Source: Halobacillus mangrovi
GTDB lineage: Bacteria; Bacillota; Bacilli; Bacillales; Halobacillaceae
Length of the DNA stretch: 64,000 nucleotides
Reading direction: 5' to 3'
Assembly (NCBI RefSeq): GCF_002097535.1
Contig: NZ_CP020772.1
Coordinates: 1,550,001-1,614,000, forward strand
The notes under the pieces are model-generated. The model was not told the DNA's origin. It saw only the letters and a program-made list of their open reading frames with translations, and did not search any database. Position numbers and translations under genes: made by a program. Shown one piece after another: positions 46,072-59,495 of the stretch. Within the stretch, counting starts at the first letter, position 1, and each line of letters starts with the position of its first letter.

Positions 46072-46172
46072 AGCGGGTACTGCCTCCCATTTTTTTAAAA
46101 CTCAGCGTTATTGTAGCACGAAGAGCAGGGTATAATCTAAGTTATTAAATTTTGGTCCTAGGGGGAAAAGTT

Positions 46173-47042
46173 ATGAGATCATTAACTGCTCATACTGCAC
46201 ACGTTAATAAAGTATTGTTTAGTCCTGATAGCCAAACCATCCTCTCTGCAGGGTTCAATGGTGAACTTTTTTTGTGGGAAGCAGATAGTGGCCAAAGAAC
46301 TCAAGTTTTTGAGGGACACAAACAGACAGTGAACGGAGTCAGTTGGATTGAAAATGGCAAGAAGCTGCTCTCAGCTTCAGGCGATGGGAAGATATTGACT
46401 CATGAAGTAACAAGCAGCAGTCCAGTGCAAGAAAGGCAGGACTTAAAGTCAGGAGTCCAGCATTTGAGAGTAACAAAAGACGAGGAGTATTTGATTACAA
46501 GTACGAAGTCGAATATGATCACACTTTGGGAGTTGCCAGATGGCGAACAAGTGAAAAAAGTGAAAAGTGATGAGAAAAATATAGGTGTGCTTGAAACAGG
46601 GAAGTGTCATAACCATGCCATCATTGGAGGATTAGGTCAGACAATTCGACGTTTCGATCTTCCGAGCTGTGAGGTTCTGGAACAGGTCGACGGTCATGAA
46701 GGAGCTACGATGGGATTCCGGTTCTTTGATGAAGATCGTCATGCCGTTTCAGTAGGATATGATGGTGTGTTAATTTTGTGGGACATGGTCACTCATCAGG
46801 CTTTGGAGAAATTCAACGTTGGGGATCAGGGATATTACGGAATAGCTGTGGCTCCAAGTGGACTGGAAGTGGCGATCACCATGGCTTATCAAGTGAAGCG
46901 TGTATCCTTGTCCGATTTATCTGTTGTTGATAACGAATTACCTGCTAAGGGAAATTATAGTGCAGATTATGCTCCGAATGGGGCCCGGTTTGTCATAGGA
47001 TCGGCGGATAAAACCGTTCGCCTGTTTGACTTAAACAAATAA
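46173..47042 (+). CDS. WD40-repeat protein
   Basis: 289 residues from ATG 46173, after CTAGGGGGA; ATG 46152 precedes that site. About six to seven WD-like repeats: LTAHTAHVNKVLFSPDSQTILSAGFNGELFLWEAD at the start, EGHKQTVNGVSWIENGKKLLSASGDGKILTHE, DGHEGATMGFRFFDEDRHAVSVGYDGVLILWDM, and the end FVIGSADKTVRLFDLN (each over 20 residues only as pattern). A single beta-propeller without a signal peptide, so cytoplasmic; partners unknown. Confidence 0.85.
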   Translation: MRSLTAHTAHVNKVLFSPDSQTILSAGFNGELFLWEADSGQRTQVFEGHKQTVNGVSWIENGKKLLSASGDGKILTHEVTSSSPVQERQDLKSGVQHLRVTKDEEYLITSTKSNMITLWELPDGEQVKKVKSDEKNIGVLETGKCHNHAIIGGLGQTIRRFDLPSCEVLEQVDGHEGATMGFRFFDEDRHAVSVGYDGVLILWDMVTHQALEKFNVGDQGYYGIAVAPSGLEVAITMAYQVKRVSLSDLSVVDNELPAKGNYSADYAPNGARFVIGSADKTVRLFDLNK

Positions 47043-47044
47043 TA

Positions 47045-47069
47045 AACCTGCATGAAAGATATGCAGGTT
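47045..47069. terminator. Hairpin between convergent genes
   Basis: AACCTGCAT pairs perfectly with ATGCAGGTT; only weak T runs follow. Confidence 0.5.
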
Positions 47070-47205
47070 AAGGTCTAGGTTTAGTATTGGATTTACTTTT
47101 CTTTCGATAGCCTTTTGCGGTATCTAAAGCTTTCTTAGCGAACCGTTTCGTCTGCTGTGGGTTTCTCTTTGCATACTCGGTAGCTTTACGAATAATTTTT
47201 CTCAT
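47068..47205 (-). CDS. Small strongly basic protein (45 residues)
   Basis: A short frame with a perfect AAGGAGG ribosome site before the ATG. It starts MRKIIRKATEYAKRN and ends KSKSNTKPRP. About a third of the residues are Lys or Arg, with no acidic cluster; it could bind nucleic acid or be a membrane-active helix. Family not recognised. It lies just upstream of, and divergent from, the leuS T-box leader. Confidence 0.65.
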   Translation of the reverse strand: MRKIIRKATEYAKRNPQQTKRFAKKALDTAKGYRKKSKSNTKPRP

Positions 47206-47299
47206 GCTGCCTCCTTAAAGATACGTCGTACATTAGTTGTTTACCTTTTTTTATCTTTAGGTAAACATGGGCAAGAGCCGCTTGACAAAGGACTTCTGT

Positions 47300-47560
47300 T
47301 TCATTAAGATACGAATATAAACGAAATGACGTGGAAAAGGAGTAGTAGCAAAGTTTCATGTTTAAGAGAGGCAGCGGTTGGTGTAAGCTGCTCTTGATCT
47401 TTGTGAACTCGCCTTGGATGTCGCAAAAGTGAACGTAAATGGTAGCTTTTGCCGGTGCAGTCGCCGTTATTGACCTCGAGTGAACGTTTTTACGAAACGT
47501 TAATTTGGGTGGTACCGCGGGAATCAAGCCTCTCGTCCCATATAGGGATGAGGGGCTTTT
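47300..47560 (+). promoter_or_regulatory. T-box leader of leuS (leucine)
   Basis: Stem I landmarks are GGAGTAGTAG, AGAGAGGCAGCGGTTGG and GTGAACTCGCC with specifier codon CTC (47409-47411, Leu). The T-box GGGTGGTACCGCG is at 47506-47518. The terminator GCCTCTCGTCCC/GGGATGAGGGGC (47527-47555) is followed by T5. Uncharged tRNA-Leu would stabilise the antiterminator. Confidence 0.96.
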
Positions 47561-47595
47561 TATATTTTTATAGAGATGAATGAGGAGGAAAACAA

Positions 47596-50010
47596 ATGGC
47601 TTTTGATCATAAGACGATCGAAAAGAAATGGCAGAATTATTGGCTGGACAATAAAACATTTAAAACAGACAGCCACTCTGACAAACAGAAATTCTATGCA
47701 CTAGATATGTTCCCATATCCATCCGGTGCAGGGTTGCACGTGGGACATCCAGAAGGGTATACGGCAACAGATATCCTATCACGAATGAAAAGAATGCAAG
47801 GGTATGAAGTGCTTCATCCGATTGGGTGGGATGCCTTTGGCTTGCCTGCTGAGCAATATGCTCTTGATACAGGAAATGACCCGGAAGAGTTCACGGAACA
47901 GAACATTAATACGTTCCGACGCCAGATTCAAGAACTTGGCTTCTCTTACGATTGGGATCGGGAAGTGAATACGACAGATCCGAATTACTATAAATGGACG
48001 CAATGGATCTTCCTGAAACTTTATGAAAAAGGACTCGCCTACGTCGATGAAGTAGCTGTGAACTGGTGCCCTGCGCTGGGTACTGTGCTAGCCAACGAAG
48101 AAGTCATTGATGGAAAGAGTGAAAGAGGGGGGCATCCGGTTGAAAGACGTCCAATGAAACAGTGGATGCTGAAAATCACCGCCTATGCGGATCGCCTGCT
48201 TGATGATCTGGAAGAACTGGACTGGCCAGAAAGTATCAAGGATATGCAGCGTAATTGGATCGGAAAATCAGAAGGAGCGGAAGTTACGTTCACGATTGCT
48301 GGAACGAACCAGAACTTCGATGTATTTACCACAAGACCAGATACATTGTTTGGTGCTACGTACGCAGTGCTTGCTCCTGAACACCCCCTTGTAGATCAGA
48401 TTACGGCTGACGCTCAAAAAGAGAATGTTGAAGCATACGTTGATAAGGCAAAAAATAAGAGCGATCTTGAGCGTACAGATCTTGCTAAAGATAAGTCCGG
48501 GGTGTTTACAGGCGCCTATGCTGTAAATCCAATCAACGGTGAGAAGCTTCCAATTTGGGTAGCAGACTATGTATTGATGAGTTATGGCAGTGGAGCGATT
48601 ATGGCGGTTCCTGCGCACGATGAAAGAGACTACGAGTTTGCCCAGAAATTCGAACTTCCGATCATTCCCGTTGTGGAAGGCGGTAATGTAGAGGAAGAAG
48701 CTTATACTGGAGATGGAAAGCACATAAATTCGGACTTTCTGAATGGCCTTGATAAAGAGGAAGCGATTGAAAAAGCGATCAGCTGGCTTGAAGAAAATAA
48801 TAAAGGTGAAAAGAAAACGACCTACCGCCTGCGGGATTGGCTGTTTAGTCGTCAGCGCTATTGGGGAGAGCCGATCCCTGTCATTCACTGGGAAGATGGT
48901 TCCGTTACTCCGGTAGCCGAAGAGGATCTTCCTATTGAACTTCCAAAAACGACAGAGATCAAACCATCGGGTACAGGGGAGTCTCCACTTGCGAATATCG
49001 ACGAATGGGTAAATGTCGTTGATTCAGAAACCGGGATGAAAGGGAGAAGAGAAACGAATACGATGCCCCAATGGGCAGGAAGCTGCTGGTACTACCTTCG
49101 TTACATCGATGCAAAAAACGATGAAATTTTCGCTGATTATGAAAAACTAAAGAAATGGCTGCCTGTTGATGTGTACATTGGTGGAGCAGAACATGCAGTT
49201 CTTCACTTGTTATATGCTCGTTTTTGGCACAAAGTTCTATATGATGCTGGTGTAGTACCAACGAAAGAACCTTTCCAAAAGCTGTTCAACCAGGGGATGA
49301 TCCTTGGGGAAAACAACGAGAAAATGAGTAAATCAAAAGGAAATGTTGTAAACCCTGATGACATTGTTTACTCTCATGGAGCAGATACATTGAGGCTTTA
49401 TGAAATGTTTATGGGTCCTCTAGATGCATCGGTTGCATGGTCGACCAATGGATTGGACGGCGCACGCCGATTCCTTGACCGTGTGTGGAGATTGTTTGTT
49501 GTAGACGGAAACCTTTCTGACGCGATCAAAGAAGATAGTGAAGATGATACCCTTGATAAGGTTTATCATGAAACAGTAAAGAAAGTCACTGAGAACTTTG
49601 AAGAGCTCCGTTTCAATACAGGGATCTCCCAAATGATGGTCTTCATTAATGAAGGGTATAAAGCTAACGAACTTCCTAAAGAATATGTAGAAGGTTTTGT
49701 TAAACTGCTTTCCCCTGTTGCTCCCCACTTGGCTGAAGAAATATGGGAGAAGCTTGGTCATTCTGAAACCATCAGCTATCAGGCATGGCCAACCTATGAT
49801 GAATCGAAATTGGTAGAAGATGAAATCGAGATCGTCGTTCAGGTGATGGGGAAAGTCCGTGCGAAGATCATGGTCAACAGAGAGGCTTCTAAGGAAGACT
49901 TAGAGAAAGAAGCCTTAGAGAACGAGCAGATACAAGAGTGGCTTGAAGGAAAAACAGTACGAAAAGTCATTGCAGTTCCTGGCAAGTTAGTCAACATTGT
50001 TGCCAATTAA
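47596..50010 (+). CDS. leuS: Leucyl-tRNA synthetase
   Basis: 804 residues. HIGH motif in [15 protein letters not shown] (near residue 46), the CP1 editing-site threonine/aspartate region [16 protein letters not shown], and KMSKS in [15 protein letters not shown]. It charges tRNA-Leu. GAGGAGG precedes the ATG. Regulated by the T-box leader. Confidence 0.98.
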   Translation: MAFDHKTIEKKWQNYWLDNKTFKTDSHSDKQKFYALDMFPYPSGAGLHVGHPEGYTATDILSRMKRMQGYEVLHPIGWDAFGLPAEQYALDTGNDPEEFTEQNINTFRRQIQELGFSYDWDREVNTTDPNYYKWTQWIFLKLYEKGLAYVDEVAVNWCPALGTVLANEEVIDGKSERGGHPVERRPMKQWMLKITAYADRLLDDLEELDWPESIKDMQRNWIGKSEGAEVTFTIAGTNQNFDVFTTRPDTLFGATYAVLAPEHPLVDQITADAQKENVEAYVDKAKNKSDLERTDLAKDKSGVFTGAYAVNPINGEKLPIWVADYVLMSYGSGAIMAVPAHDERDYEFAQKFELPIIPVVEGGNVEEEAYTGDGKHINSDFLNGLDKEEAIEKAISWLEENNKGEKKTTYRLRDWLFSRQRYWGEPIPVIHWEDGSVTPVAEEDLPIELPKTTEIKPSGTGESPLANIDEWVNVVDSETGMKGRRETNTMPQWAGSCWYYLRYIDAKNDEIFADYEKLKKWLPVDVYIGGAEHAVLHLLYARFWHKVLYDAGVVPTKEPFQKLFNQGMILGENNEKMSKSKGNVVNPDDIVYSHGADTLRLYEMFMGPLDASVAWSTNGLDGARRFLDRVWRLFVVDGNLSDAIKEDSEDDTLDKVYHETVKKVTENFEELRFNTGISQMMVFINEGYKANELPKEYVEGFVKLLSPVAPHLAEEIWEKLGHSETISYQAWPTYDESKLVEDEIEIVVQVMGKVRAKIMVNREASKEDLEKEALENEQIQEWLEGKTVRKVIAVPGKLVNIVAN

Positions 50011-50134
50011 TGAAAATGAGGGGTCGCTTTAGAGCGGCTCCTTCTATAATATAGGAAAGAAATTAAATTCTTGACTTTACCATACATATTCATTACATTT
50101 GGTTTGCATAAAGATATAAAAGGAGGATTTTCCT

Positions 50135-50446
50135 ATGAGTCAGATTCAAGAGGTTTCACCACAAGAAGTTGAAAATATGATTGAAAATAATGAAGAACTT
50201 ACTGTTATTGATGTACGAGAAGATGAAGAAGTAGCCCAGGGGATGGTTCCTACGGCTAAACATATTCCTTTAGGCCAAATCCCAAATGAAATAGATCAGC
50301 TGCCTAAAGATCAATCTTACGTGATGATCTGCCGTTCAGGCCGTCGCAGCATGAATGCAGCTGAGTTCATGAAGGAAAAAGGGTTTCAAGATGTGAAGAA
50401 CATGGAAGGCGGCATGCTGAAATGGAATGGAGAGCTTGTTTTTTAA
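50135..50446 (+). CDS. ytwF: Rhodanese-like protein (YtwF)
   Basis: 103 residues with AAAGGAGG before the ATG. A single rhodanese domain: LTVIDVREDEEVAQGMVPTAKHIPLGQIP, active-site loop MICRSGRRS (Cys near 70), then MEGGMLKWNGEL. A cytosolic sulfur carrier or sulfurtransferase. A degenerate relative follows 19 bases later. Confidence 0.92.
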   Translation: MSQIQEVSPQEVENMIENNEELTVIDVREDEEVAQGMVPTAKHIPLGQIPNEIDQLPKDQSYVMICRSGRRSMNAAEFMKEKGFQDVKNMEGGMLKWNGELVF

Positions 50447-50465
50447 CAAGTGGAGTTAAATAGGA

Positions 50466-50795
50466 ATGCTTCTATTTTATATAATAACTGCCGTTTTTCT
50501 TCCGTTTTTTGCTTATGACGCTTATAGGAAAGCCAACTTAAAGCCATTTCACAAATCTTCCGGTTCGATGGATGAATTTTGTGTGATTGATATACGGGAT
50601 TACATTTCTGCCGCCAAGTGTCCATACCCTGGAGCAGAAAATATTCCATTGAGCTATTTATCTCGGTCTCTCAAAGATCGTTTCGACTGTAAAAAACAAG
50701 TGCTGTTAGTGACTGATGATAAAAGGGGCGCAAAATTAGCTGCAAAAATCATTCGCAAACATCGACGAAGGTCTATCTATTATGTTCAATCCTGA
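50466..50795 (+). CDS. Membrane-anchored rhodanese-like protein without catalytic cysteine
   Basis: 109 residues. N-terminal hydrophobic segment (2-19), then a shortened rhodanese-type fold: FCVIDIRDYISAAKCPYPGAENIPLSYL. The position of the active-site loop reads LLVTDDKRGAKLAAK, with Thr/Asp instead of the CRSGxR cysteine loop. It cannot act as a normal sulfurtransferase. Probably co-transcribed with ytwF; terminator just after. Confidence 0.78.
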   Translation: MLLFYIITAVFLPFFAYDAYRKANLKPFHKSSGSMDEFCVIDIRDYISAAKCPYPGAENIPLSYLSRSLKDRFDCKKQVLLVTDDKRGAKLAAKIIRKHRRRSIYYVQS

Positions 50796-50831
50796 CTCTC
50801 TTCTTACTTTATAGATAAGAAGAGAGTTTTC
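50795..50831 (+). terminator. Terminator after the rhodanese pair
   Basis: ACTCTCTTCTTA pairs perfectly with TAAGAAGAGAGT, followed by TTT. Confidence 0.9.
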
Positions 50832-50914
50832 CCTTTATTTTGAGCTTCTAAAAGCCTAAGGTATTTGGCTGAATAAAGAATATATTCTAGTGTCTATTTT
50901 TTTCTATTAATCTA

Positions 50915-50943
50915 TTGACTTTCTCATCTCAGCCATGTAATAT
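50915..50943 (+). promoter_or_regulatory. rRNA operon promoter P1
   Basis: TTGACT, 17 bases, TAATAT. Confidence 0.8.
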
Positions 50944-51019
50944 AGTTAACGTTGCTTAATTGAGAGCACAAATGCATAAAGCACTTTAGATTTTATCCAA
51001 CAAAATCTATCAAATGGCA

Positions 51020-51049
51020 TTGACAGCTTATTACACTTTATGCTAAAAT
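51020..51049 (+). promoter_or_regulatory. rRNA operon promoter P2
   Basis: TTGACA, 18 bases, TAAAAT (or CTAAAA with 17). Confidence 0.8.
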
Positions 51050-51075
51050 TTGATTACTGTCGCAACAGACAGTTA

Positions 51076-51096
51076 TTGATCTTTGAAAACTGAACG
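51076..51096 (+). promoter_or_regulatory. boxA-like antitermination site
   Basis: TTGATCTTTGAAAACTGAAC matches the leader boxA of Bacillus rrn operons; a similar TGAACCTTGAAAACTGG stands in the 16S-23S spacer near 52821. Confidence 0.6.
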
Positions 51097-51186
51097 AACC
51101 AACCAGTACGTCAATTATTTCTTCTTATTAAAGAAGAAAAACAACAAGCACATTCGGTGTGCAAATGAGCAAGTCAAACTTTACTT

Positions 51187-55840
<4,654 letters not shown>

Positions 55841-55911
55841 CTAACGTGAAAGACCGTTTTTGATGTTTATGTTTCTTATCCGGTTTTGAGGGTTCACCTC
55901 AAACTTTATAT

Positions 55912-56027
55912 GATGTGGTGGTGAAGGCGAAGAGGTCACACCTGTTCCCATGCCGAACACAGCAGTTAAGCTCTTCAGCGCCGATGGTAGTCGGGTCGAG
56001 CCCCGTGAGAGTAGGACGCCGCCACGT
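55912..56027 (+). rRNA. rrf: 5S ribosomal RNA
   Basis: GATGTGGTGG pairs with CCGCCACGTC at the ends; core CCCATGCCGAACACAGCAGTT and AGCGCCGATGGTAGTCGGG present. Confidence 0.96.
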
Positions 56028-56030
56028 CAC

Positions 56031-56063
56031 AAAAAACGTCTTGGATATTTCCAAGACGTTTTT
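56031..56063 (+). terminator. rRNA operon terminator
   Basis: AAAACGTCTTGG pairs perfectly with CCAAGACGTTTT, followed by T run. Confidence 0.93.
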
Positions 56064-56229
56064 CTTTTTGTTTAGGACATTATTAATTTTATTTGTGGTA
56101 GATAGCTTTTAGCTCAGTGATACTACAGAAAGCTCTAGGAGCTGCCACTCGAGATTATAAGTGAATCATCTTGTTGATAAATAGTAAATTAATCCATCTT
56201 TTGTCTTATGCCTACGCGTTTACACTTTT

Positions 56230-57047
56230 CTATGCTAAAGGATGGCTTATGATCGCTCCACACGTTTTCTCGTAAAATTCTATTGGACCTGCTTGTTCTA
56301 TTAATACTTTATCATGTCCTAGCTTCTTTAATTGGTTGAAACAGGTCAAGAATAATAATTCTCCAATCCGCTTCTTACGGTGAGTTAGCGATCCACCCAT
56401 AGGACCAAACGTGCCTGTTTCTTTGAAACAAGCAAACCCAGTTATATTGGATTGCTGGTCTTCAGCGATATAAAGATAAGTGGTACTGTGTAGGATAAAT
56501 GCGTTAGATGCTGAACTTAACCATCGTTCTCCAAAATGCTTCATGATAAAATTTAAGACGTGAAAAGCATCACTTTTTGGGCAACTCGGACAGTAAACTC
56601 ATTAATTTTCAACTGGTTAAGGGGAGTCATTTGTTCGAGATTCACGGTTAAATCTCTCGCACTTGAAATAATTTGAATGGCTTTTTCTAACTGATTTTCT
56701 CTTAAACATGAATGCTATTGCTGGAGTTCTTTAAGTGTGAATTCCGAAATATGACCTTCGTTAATGAAGACTTGACCATATTTTTCACTCCTTTGTTTTG
56801 CAAGAACTAGAATATGGTAAAATGTAGGTGTGACATATTGGTTAATTTCTTGTACATAAACGATCTTATTTATATTTGGGGAATTAAAAACTTCAATGAC
56901 AGAAGGAATAGTAACCAAGTAATCCTCTAATTCTTTACAGACGCTTTCTTCAACTTGAAACGTATACTTCAGGAATAGTTCAGGGGATAAAGGTTTATCA
57001 GAGGTTTGGGTGAAGATTTTCATTACTCGATCTGTAAATGTAAACAT
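56230..57047 (-). pseudogene. Broken GNAT acetyltransferase gene (in-frame stop plus frameshift)
   Basis: Two separate open frames belong to one gene of about 272 codons. The first (57047-56715) ends EFTLKELQQ at an amber TAG (56717-56715). The same frame continues past it with HSCLRENQLEKAIQI to EFTVRVAQK, then runs off at a run of five A on the minus strand (56574-56578). Shifting one base gives SDAFHVLNFIMKHFGERW, which joins the second frame (from 56544) and its GNAT core YIAEDQQSNITGFACF, GTFGPMGGSLTHRKKRIGE, GPIEFYEKTCGA. Two lesions point to decay rather than a sequencing slip, though each could be an error. Product inactive or split. The N-terminal part has no family I recognise. Confidence 0.78.
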
Positions 57048-57099
57048 AGACTTAAACCTCCTTCATGTTTTAAGTATCTTATCATTGGAAGGTGATGAC

Positions 57100-57369
57100 G
57101 TGGTACAACTGGAGCGAAAAAGGAATACATATTTTAACTGGAAGTATGCAATTATGATCGTCCTTATACCTATAGGATTTTATTTAGCTTCCTTAAAGGA
57201 AGAAATATCTCTCGTACAGCATATTTGTTTTATAGCAATCATTATTTGGCTCGCCATCGTAGGGGTGTTTGGAATGACTCATCGGTATCAGCCGTTAAAG
57301 GTATATGGTTATTTATATATAACATCAAGTCTCTTATTCAGCTATCTGGGACTTGCCTTCATTTGGTAG
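57100..57369 (+). CDS. Small membrane protein (89 residues), three segments
   Basis: Starts at GTG 57100, five bases after GGAAGGTGAT; the open frame back to 57010 overlaps the broken GNAT gene and lacks a ribosome site. Basic N-terminus (QLERKRNTYFNWKY), then hydrophobic segments AIMIVLIPIGFYLAS, ICFIAIIIWLAIVGVFG and YLYITSSLLFSYLGLAFIW. It resembles YtpI-like small membrane proteins of Bacillus in size and layout, but I cannot confirm this. Function unknown. Confidence 0.7.
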   Translation: MVQLERKRNTYFNWKYAIMIVLIPIGFYLASLKEEISLVQHICFIAIIIWLAIVGVFGMTHRYQPLKVYGYLYITSSLLFSYLGLAFIW

Positions 57370-57376
57370 GTTTGGA

Positions 57377-57405
57377 TTGAGATTCATCCACATTCTCGTT
57401 ATAAT
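57377..57405 (+). promoter_or_regulatory. SigA-type promoter
   Basis: TTGAGA (57377-57382), 17 bases, TATAAT (57400-57405), just before the 85-codon frame. Confidence 0.6.
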
Positions 57406-57419
57406 AGATTAACGAATAT

Positions 57420-57677
57420 ATGTTCGGAGGGATCCATATAGAATTAGTAAGGTGGAGTTACTCACGAAGGAAAATGGTCAGGGGATATTTCGATAAGTTC
57501 CCTAATTCGACGATTTATTTCAGGAGAATAAGACGATATTATGTGGTTTACTCTTTGGATTGGAACAAAAATGATCCAGTTATGAATAAAGAGGATCGTG
57601 AGCAGATGCAAGCTCTTTTAAATCGTGAGTTAGGACGAGAAATTGAGTATAATCAAAGAAAATCGAGAAGCGGTTAG
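57420..57677 (+). CDS. Unknown small basic protein, start uncertain
   Basis: The frame reads MFGGIHIELVRWSYSRRKMVRGYF... to ...LGREIEYNQRKSRSG (85 codons from ATG 57420). That ATG would lie only about eight bases after the predicted transcription start and has no ribosome site. A good site GGAGGG (57426-57431) lies inside, followed six bases later by ATA (57438); the next ATG is 57474. Basic, with Arg/Tyr-rich middle (FRRIRRYYVVYSLDW) and an amphipathic end. No family recognised. A strong terminator follows. Confidence 0.6.
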   Translation: MFGGIHIELVRWSYSRRKMVRGYFDKFPNSTIYFRRIRRYYVVYSLDWNKNDPVMNKEDREQMQALLNRELGREIEYNQRKSRSG

Positions 57678-57695
57678 AGCTTCTCGATTTTTTTA
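57658..57695. terminator. Bidirectional terminator
   Basis: AAATCGAGAAGC pairs with GCTTCTCGATTT between convergent genes, followed by a T run. Confidence 0.9.
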
Positions 57696-58117
57696 TAGGA
57701 AATGACATGAGGACCTATCGGAGGTAAGTCAAATACTTCTCCGACTTGTTTGAAGTTCAAACGGTCATAATAACCTGCAGCGCTTGTGCGTGCATTACAC
57801 CAGAGAACGTCTACGTCTCTTTGCTGCAATATGGTTTCCGCTTCTTTGATGATCAGTGATCCAGCCCCCTTCCCTCTCCATTCAGGAAGAGTGGCCATTC
57901 CCCGTAGCCGATATTGTGATTCTGTTTCTATTTTGTCTGTTTTCTCATCAAAAAAAGAGGCTATGCTAACTAGAGTGTTATCGTGAAAAGCACCTAGATG
58001 AAACGTATTTTGTTCTAAATCTTTTGGGTATTGACTTGCTTCCTTTGGCTGGTTCGCCCGTAAAATACCGTGGCGCATTGATAGAGTATCTTCAGCGTCA
58101 ATTTTTTTAACTTCCAC
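57674..58117 (-). CDS. GNAT family N-acetyltransferase
   Basis: 147 residues from GTG 58117, six bases after GGAGGAG; the longer frame to 58171 overlaps ytfP. The acetyl-CoA loop is YRLRGMATLPEWRGKGAGSLIIKEAE (R/Q-x-x-G-x-G/A pattern RGKGAG), with WCNARTSAAGYYDRLNFKQVG near the end. Substrate unknown. Thirteen bases after ytfP, so in its operon. Confidence 0.9.
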   Translation of the reverse strand: MEVKKIDAEDTLSMRHGILRANQPKEASQYPKDLEQNTFHLGAFHDNTLVSIASFFDEKTDKIETESQYRLRGMATLPEWRGKGAGSLIIKEAETILQQRDVDVLWCNARTSAAGYYDRLNFKQVGEVFDLPPIGPHVISYKKIEKL

Positions 58118-58130
58118 AAAAAACTCCTCC

Positions 58131-59390
58131 TCATCCCATCGATTCCCAAGCGGCATGCATTCCGGCAACACGTCCTGTTACCATGGCAGATGTAATATTA
58201 TATCCTCCTGTATAACCATGAATATCTAAAATCTCCCCACAAAAATACAGTCCGTTCATCATCTTCGACTGCATCGTATTCGGTACAATTTCTTTTATAG
58301 AGACTCCGCCGCCAGTGACAAAAGCTTTCTCAATCGGTTGAGAGTCATGAATACTGACTTCAAAATGCTTCAGCAGCTGGACAAGGGCTTGTAAGGTTTG
58401 ATTAGAAATATTGGCTGCTTTATCTTCATGATTTACATTTGTCTGACTCAACAAGTAATCCAATAATCGTTCTGGTACAATTCCTTTTATTACATTACGG
58501 AAAGCTTTTTTAGACTGATCTTTAACAAGTTCTTGGAGGTACTCGTACAGTTCGCTTTCATTTTTATCAGGAAGAGCATCGATTTCTATCGTTACAGGTC
58601 TGTGCCCCTTCATAAATTCTTTGACTACATATTGAGAACACCTCAGGATCGCTGGGCCAGAGAGGCCGAAGTGAGTGAAAAGCATGTCCATCCTGTGAGT
58701 GACTATGCGTTTTCCTTTCTGATTGAGTACGGAAACGTCAACGTCTCTTAGCGAAAGCCCCTGTAGGGTTTTTTCTTTAATTAAAGGGTCTTTGGAGATT
58801 AGCGGCACTTCTGTAGGAAATAGTTCCGTTATGGTATGGCCAGCTTTCTTTGCCCATGCGTAGCCGTCCCCTGTACTCCCCGTATGCGGAACCGCTTTTC
58901 CTCCCACTGCAAGAATCACCGCCTTTGTTGAAATTTTTTCTTTGTTTTTCAGTATGATCTGGTGCCCATTTTCTCCGTAGTGAATGGCTTCTACAGGAGT
59001 TGATTTGCGCACTTCTACATTCAATTCATCCAGCCGGTTCAATAACGCTTGAACGACATCCTTCGCTTTATTGCTGACAGGAAACATCCGGCCATGGTCT
59101 TCTTCTTTTAAAGCTACTCCCAGTCCTTCAAAAAAATCGATAATGTCATAGTTGTTAAAGACGGAAAACGGGCTGTAAAGGAACTTTCCATTGCCGGGAA
59201 TGTGCTTGATCACTTCTTCTTCTGGCAAACGGTTCGTTACGTTGCATCGACCTCCTCCTGAAATGGCGAGCTTTGTGCCAAGCTTTTTTCCTTTATCAAT
59301 GAGGAGGGTGTCCACGCCTTGTTCCGCAGCTGCAATAGCTGCCATCAGTCCTGAGGGGCCTCCTCCTATTACGGTTACTTGATAAGTCAT
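58131..59390 (-). CDS. ytfP: HI0933/BaiN-family FAD oxidoreductase (YtfP)
   Basis: 419 residues, one less than B. subtilis YtfP. FAD loop [21 protein letters not shown] at residues 5-25, then [33 protein letters not shown] and [39 protein letters not shown] near the end. A flavin enzyme of unknown physiological substrate. GAAAGGAAG precedes the ATG. Confidence 0.92.
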   Translation of the reverse strand: MTYQVTVIGGGPSGLMAAIAAAEQGVDTLLIDKGKKLGTKLAISGGGRCNVTNRLPEEEVIKHIPGNGKFLYSPFSVFNNYDIIDFFEGLGVALKEEDHGRMFPVSNKAKDVVQALLNRLDELNVEVRKSTPVEAIHYGENGHQIILKNKEKISTKAVILAVGGKAVPHTGSTGDGYAWAKKAGHTITELFPTEVPLISKDPLIKEKTLQGLSLRDVDVSVLNQKGKRIVTHRMDMLFTHFGLSGPAILRCSQYVVKEFMKGHRPVTIEIDALPDKNESELYEYLQELVKDQSKKAFRNVIKGIVPERLLDYLLSQTNVNHEDKAANISNQTLQALVQLLKHFEVSIHDSQPIEKAFVTGGGVSIKEIVPNTMQSKMMNGLYFCGEILDIHGYTGGYNITSAMVTGRVAGMHAAWESMG

Positions 59391-59495
59391 GATGTACTTC
59401 CTTTCTTTTTATCCGATCATTCATTGTTTTCCTTCTATCTATGATAAAATAGATGAGGTCGAATCTACAACAAAATTGAAGGTGAATAGATAAAT

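Noticed and set aside
47186..47659. Open frame of 157 codons on the minus strand at leuS
   Set aside because: It is antisense to the T-box leader and the leuS start.
55912..56229. tRNA cluster after 5S rRNA
   Set aside because: Only the terminator and AT-rich sequence follow; no tRNA-like fold seen.
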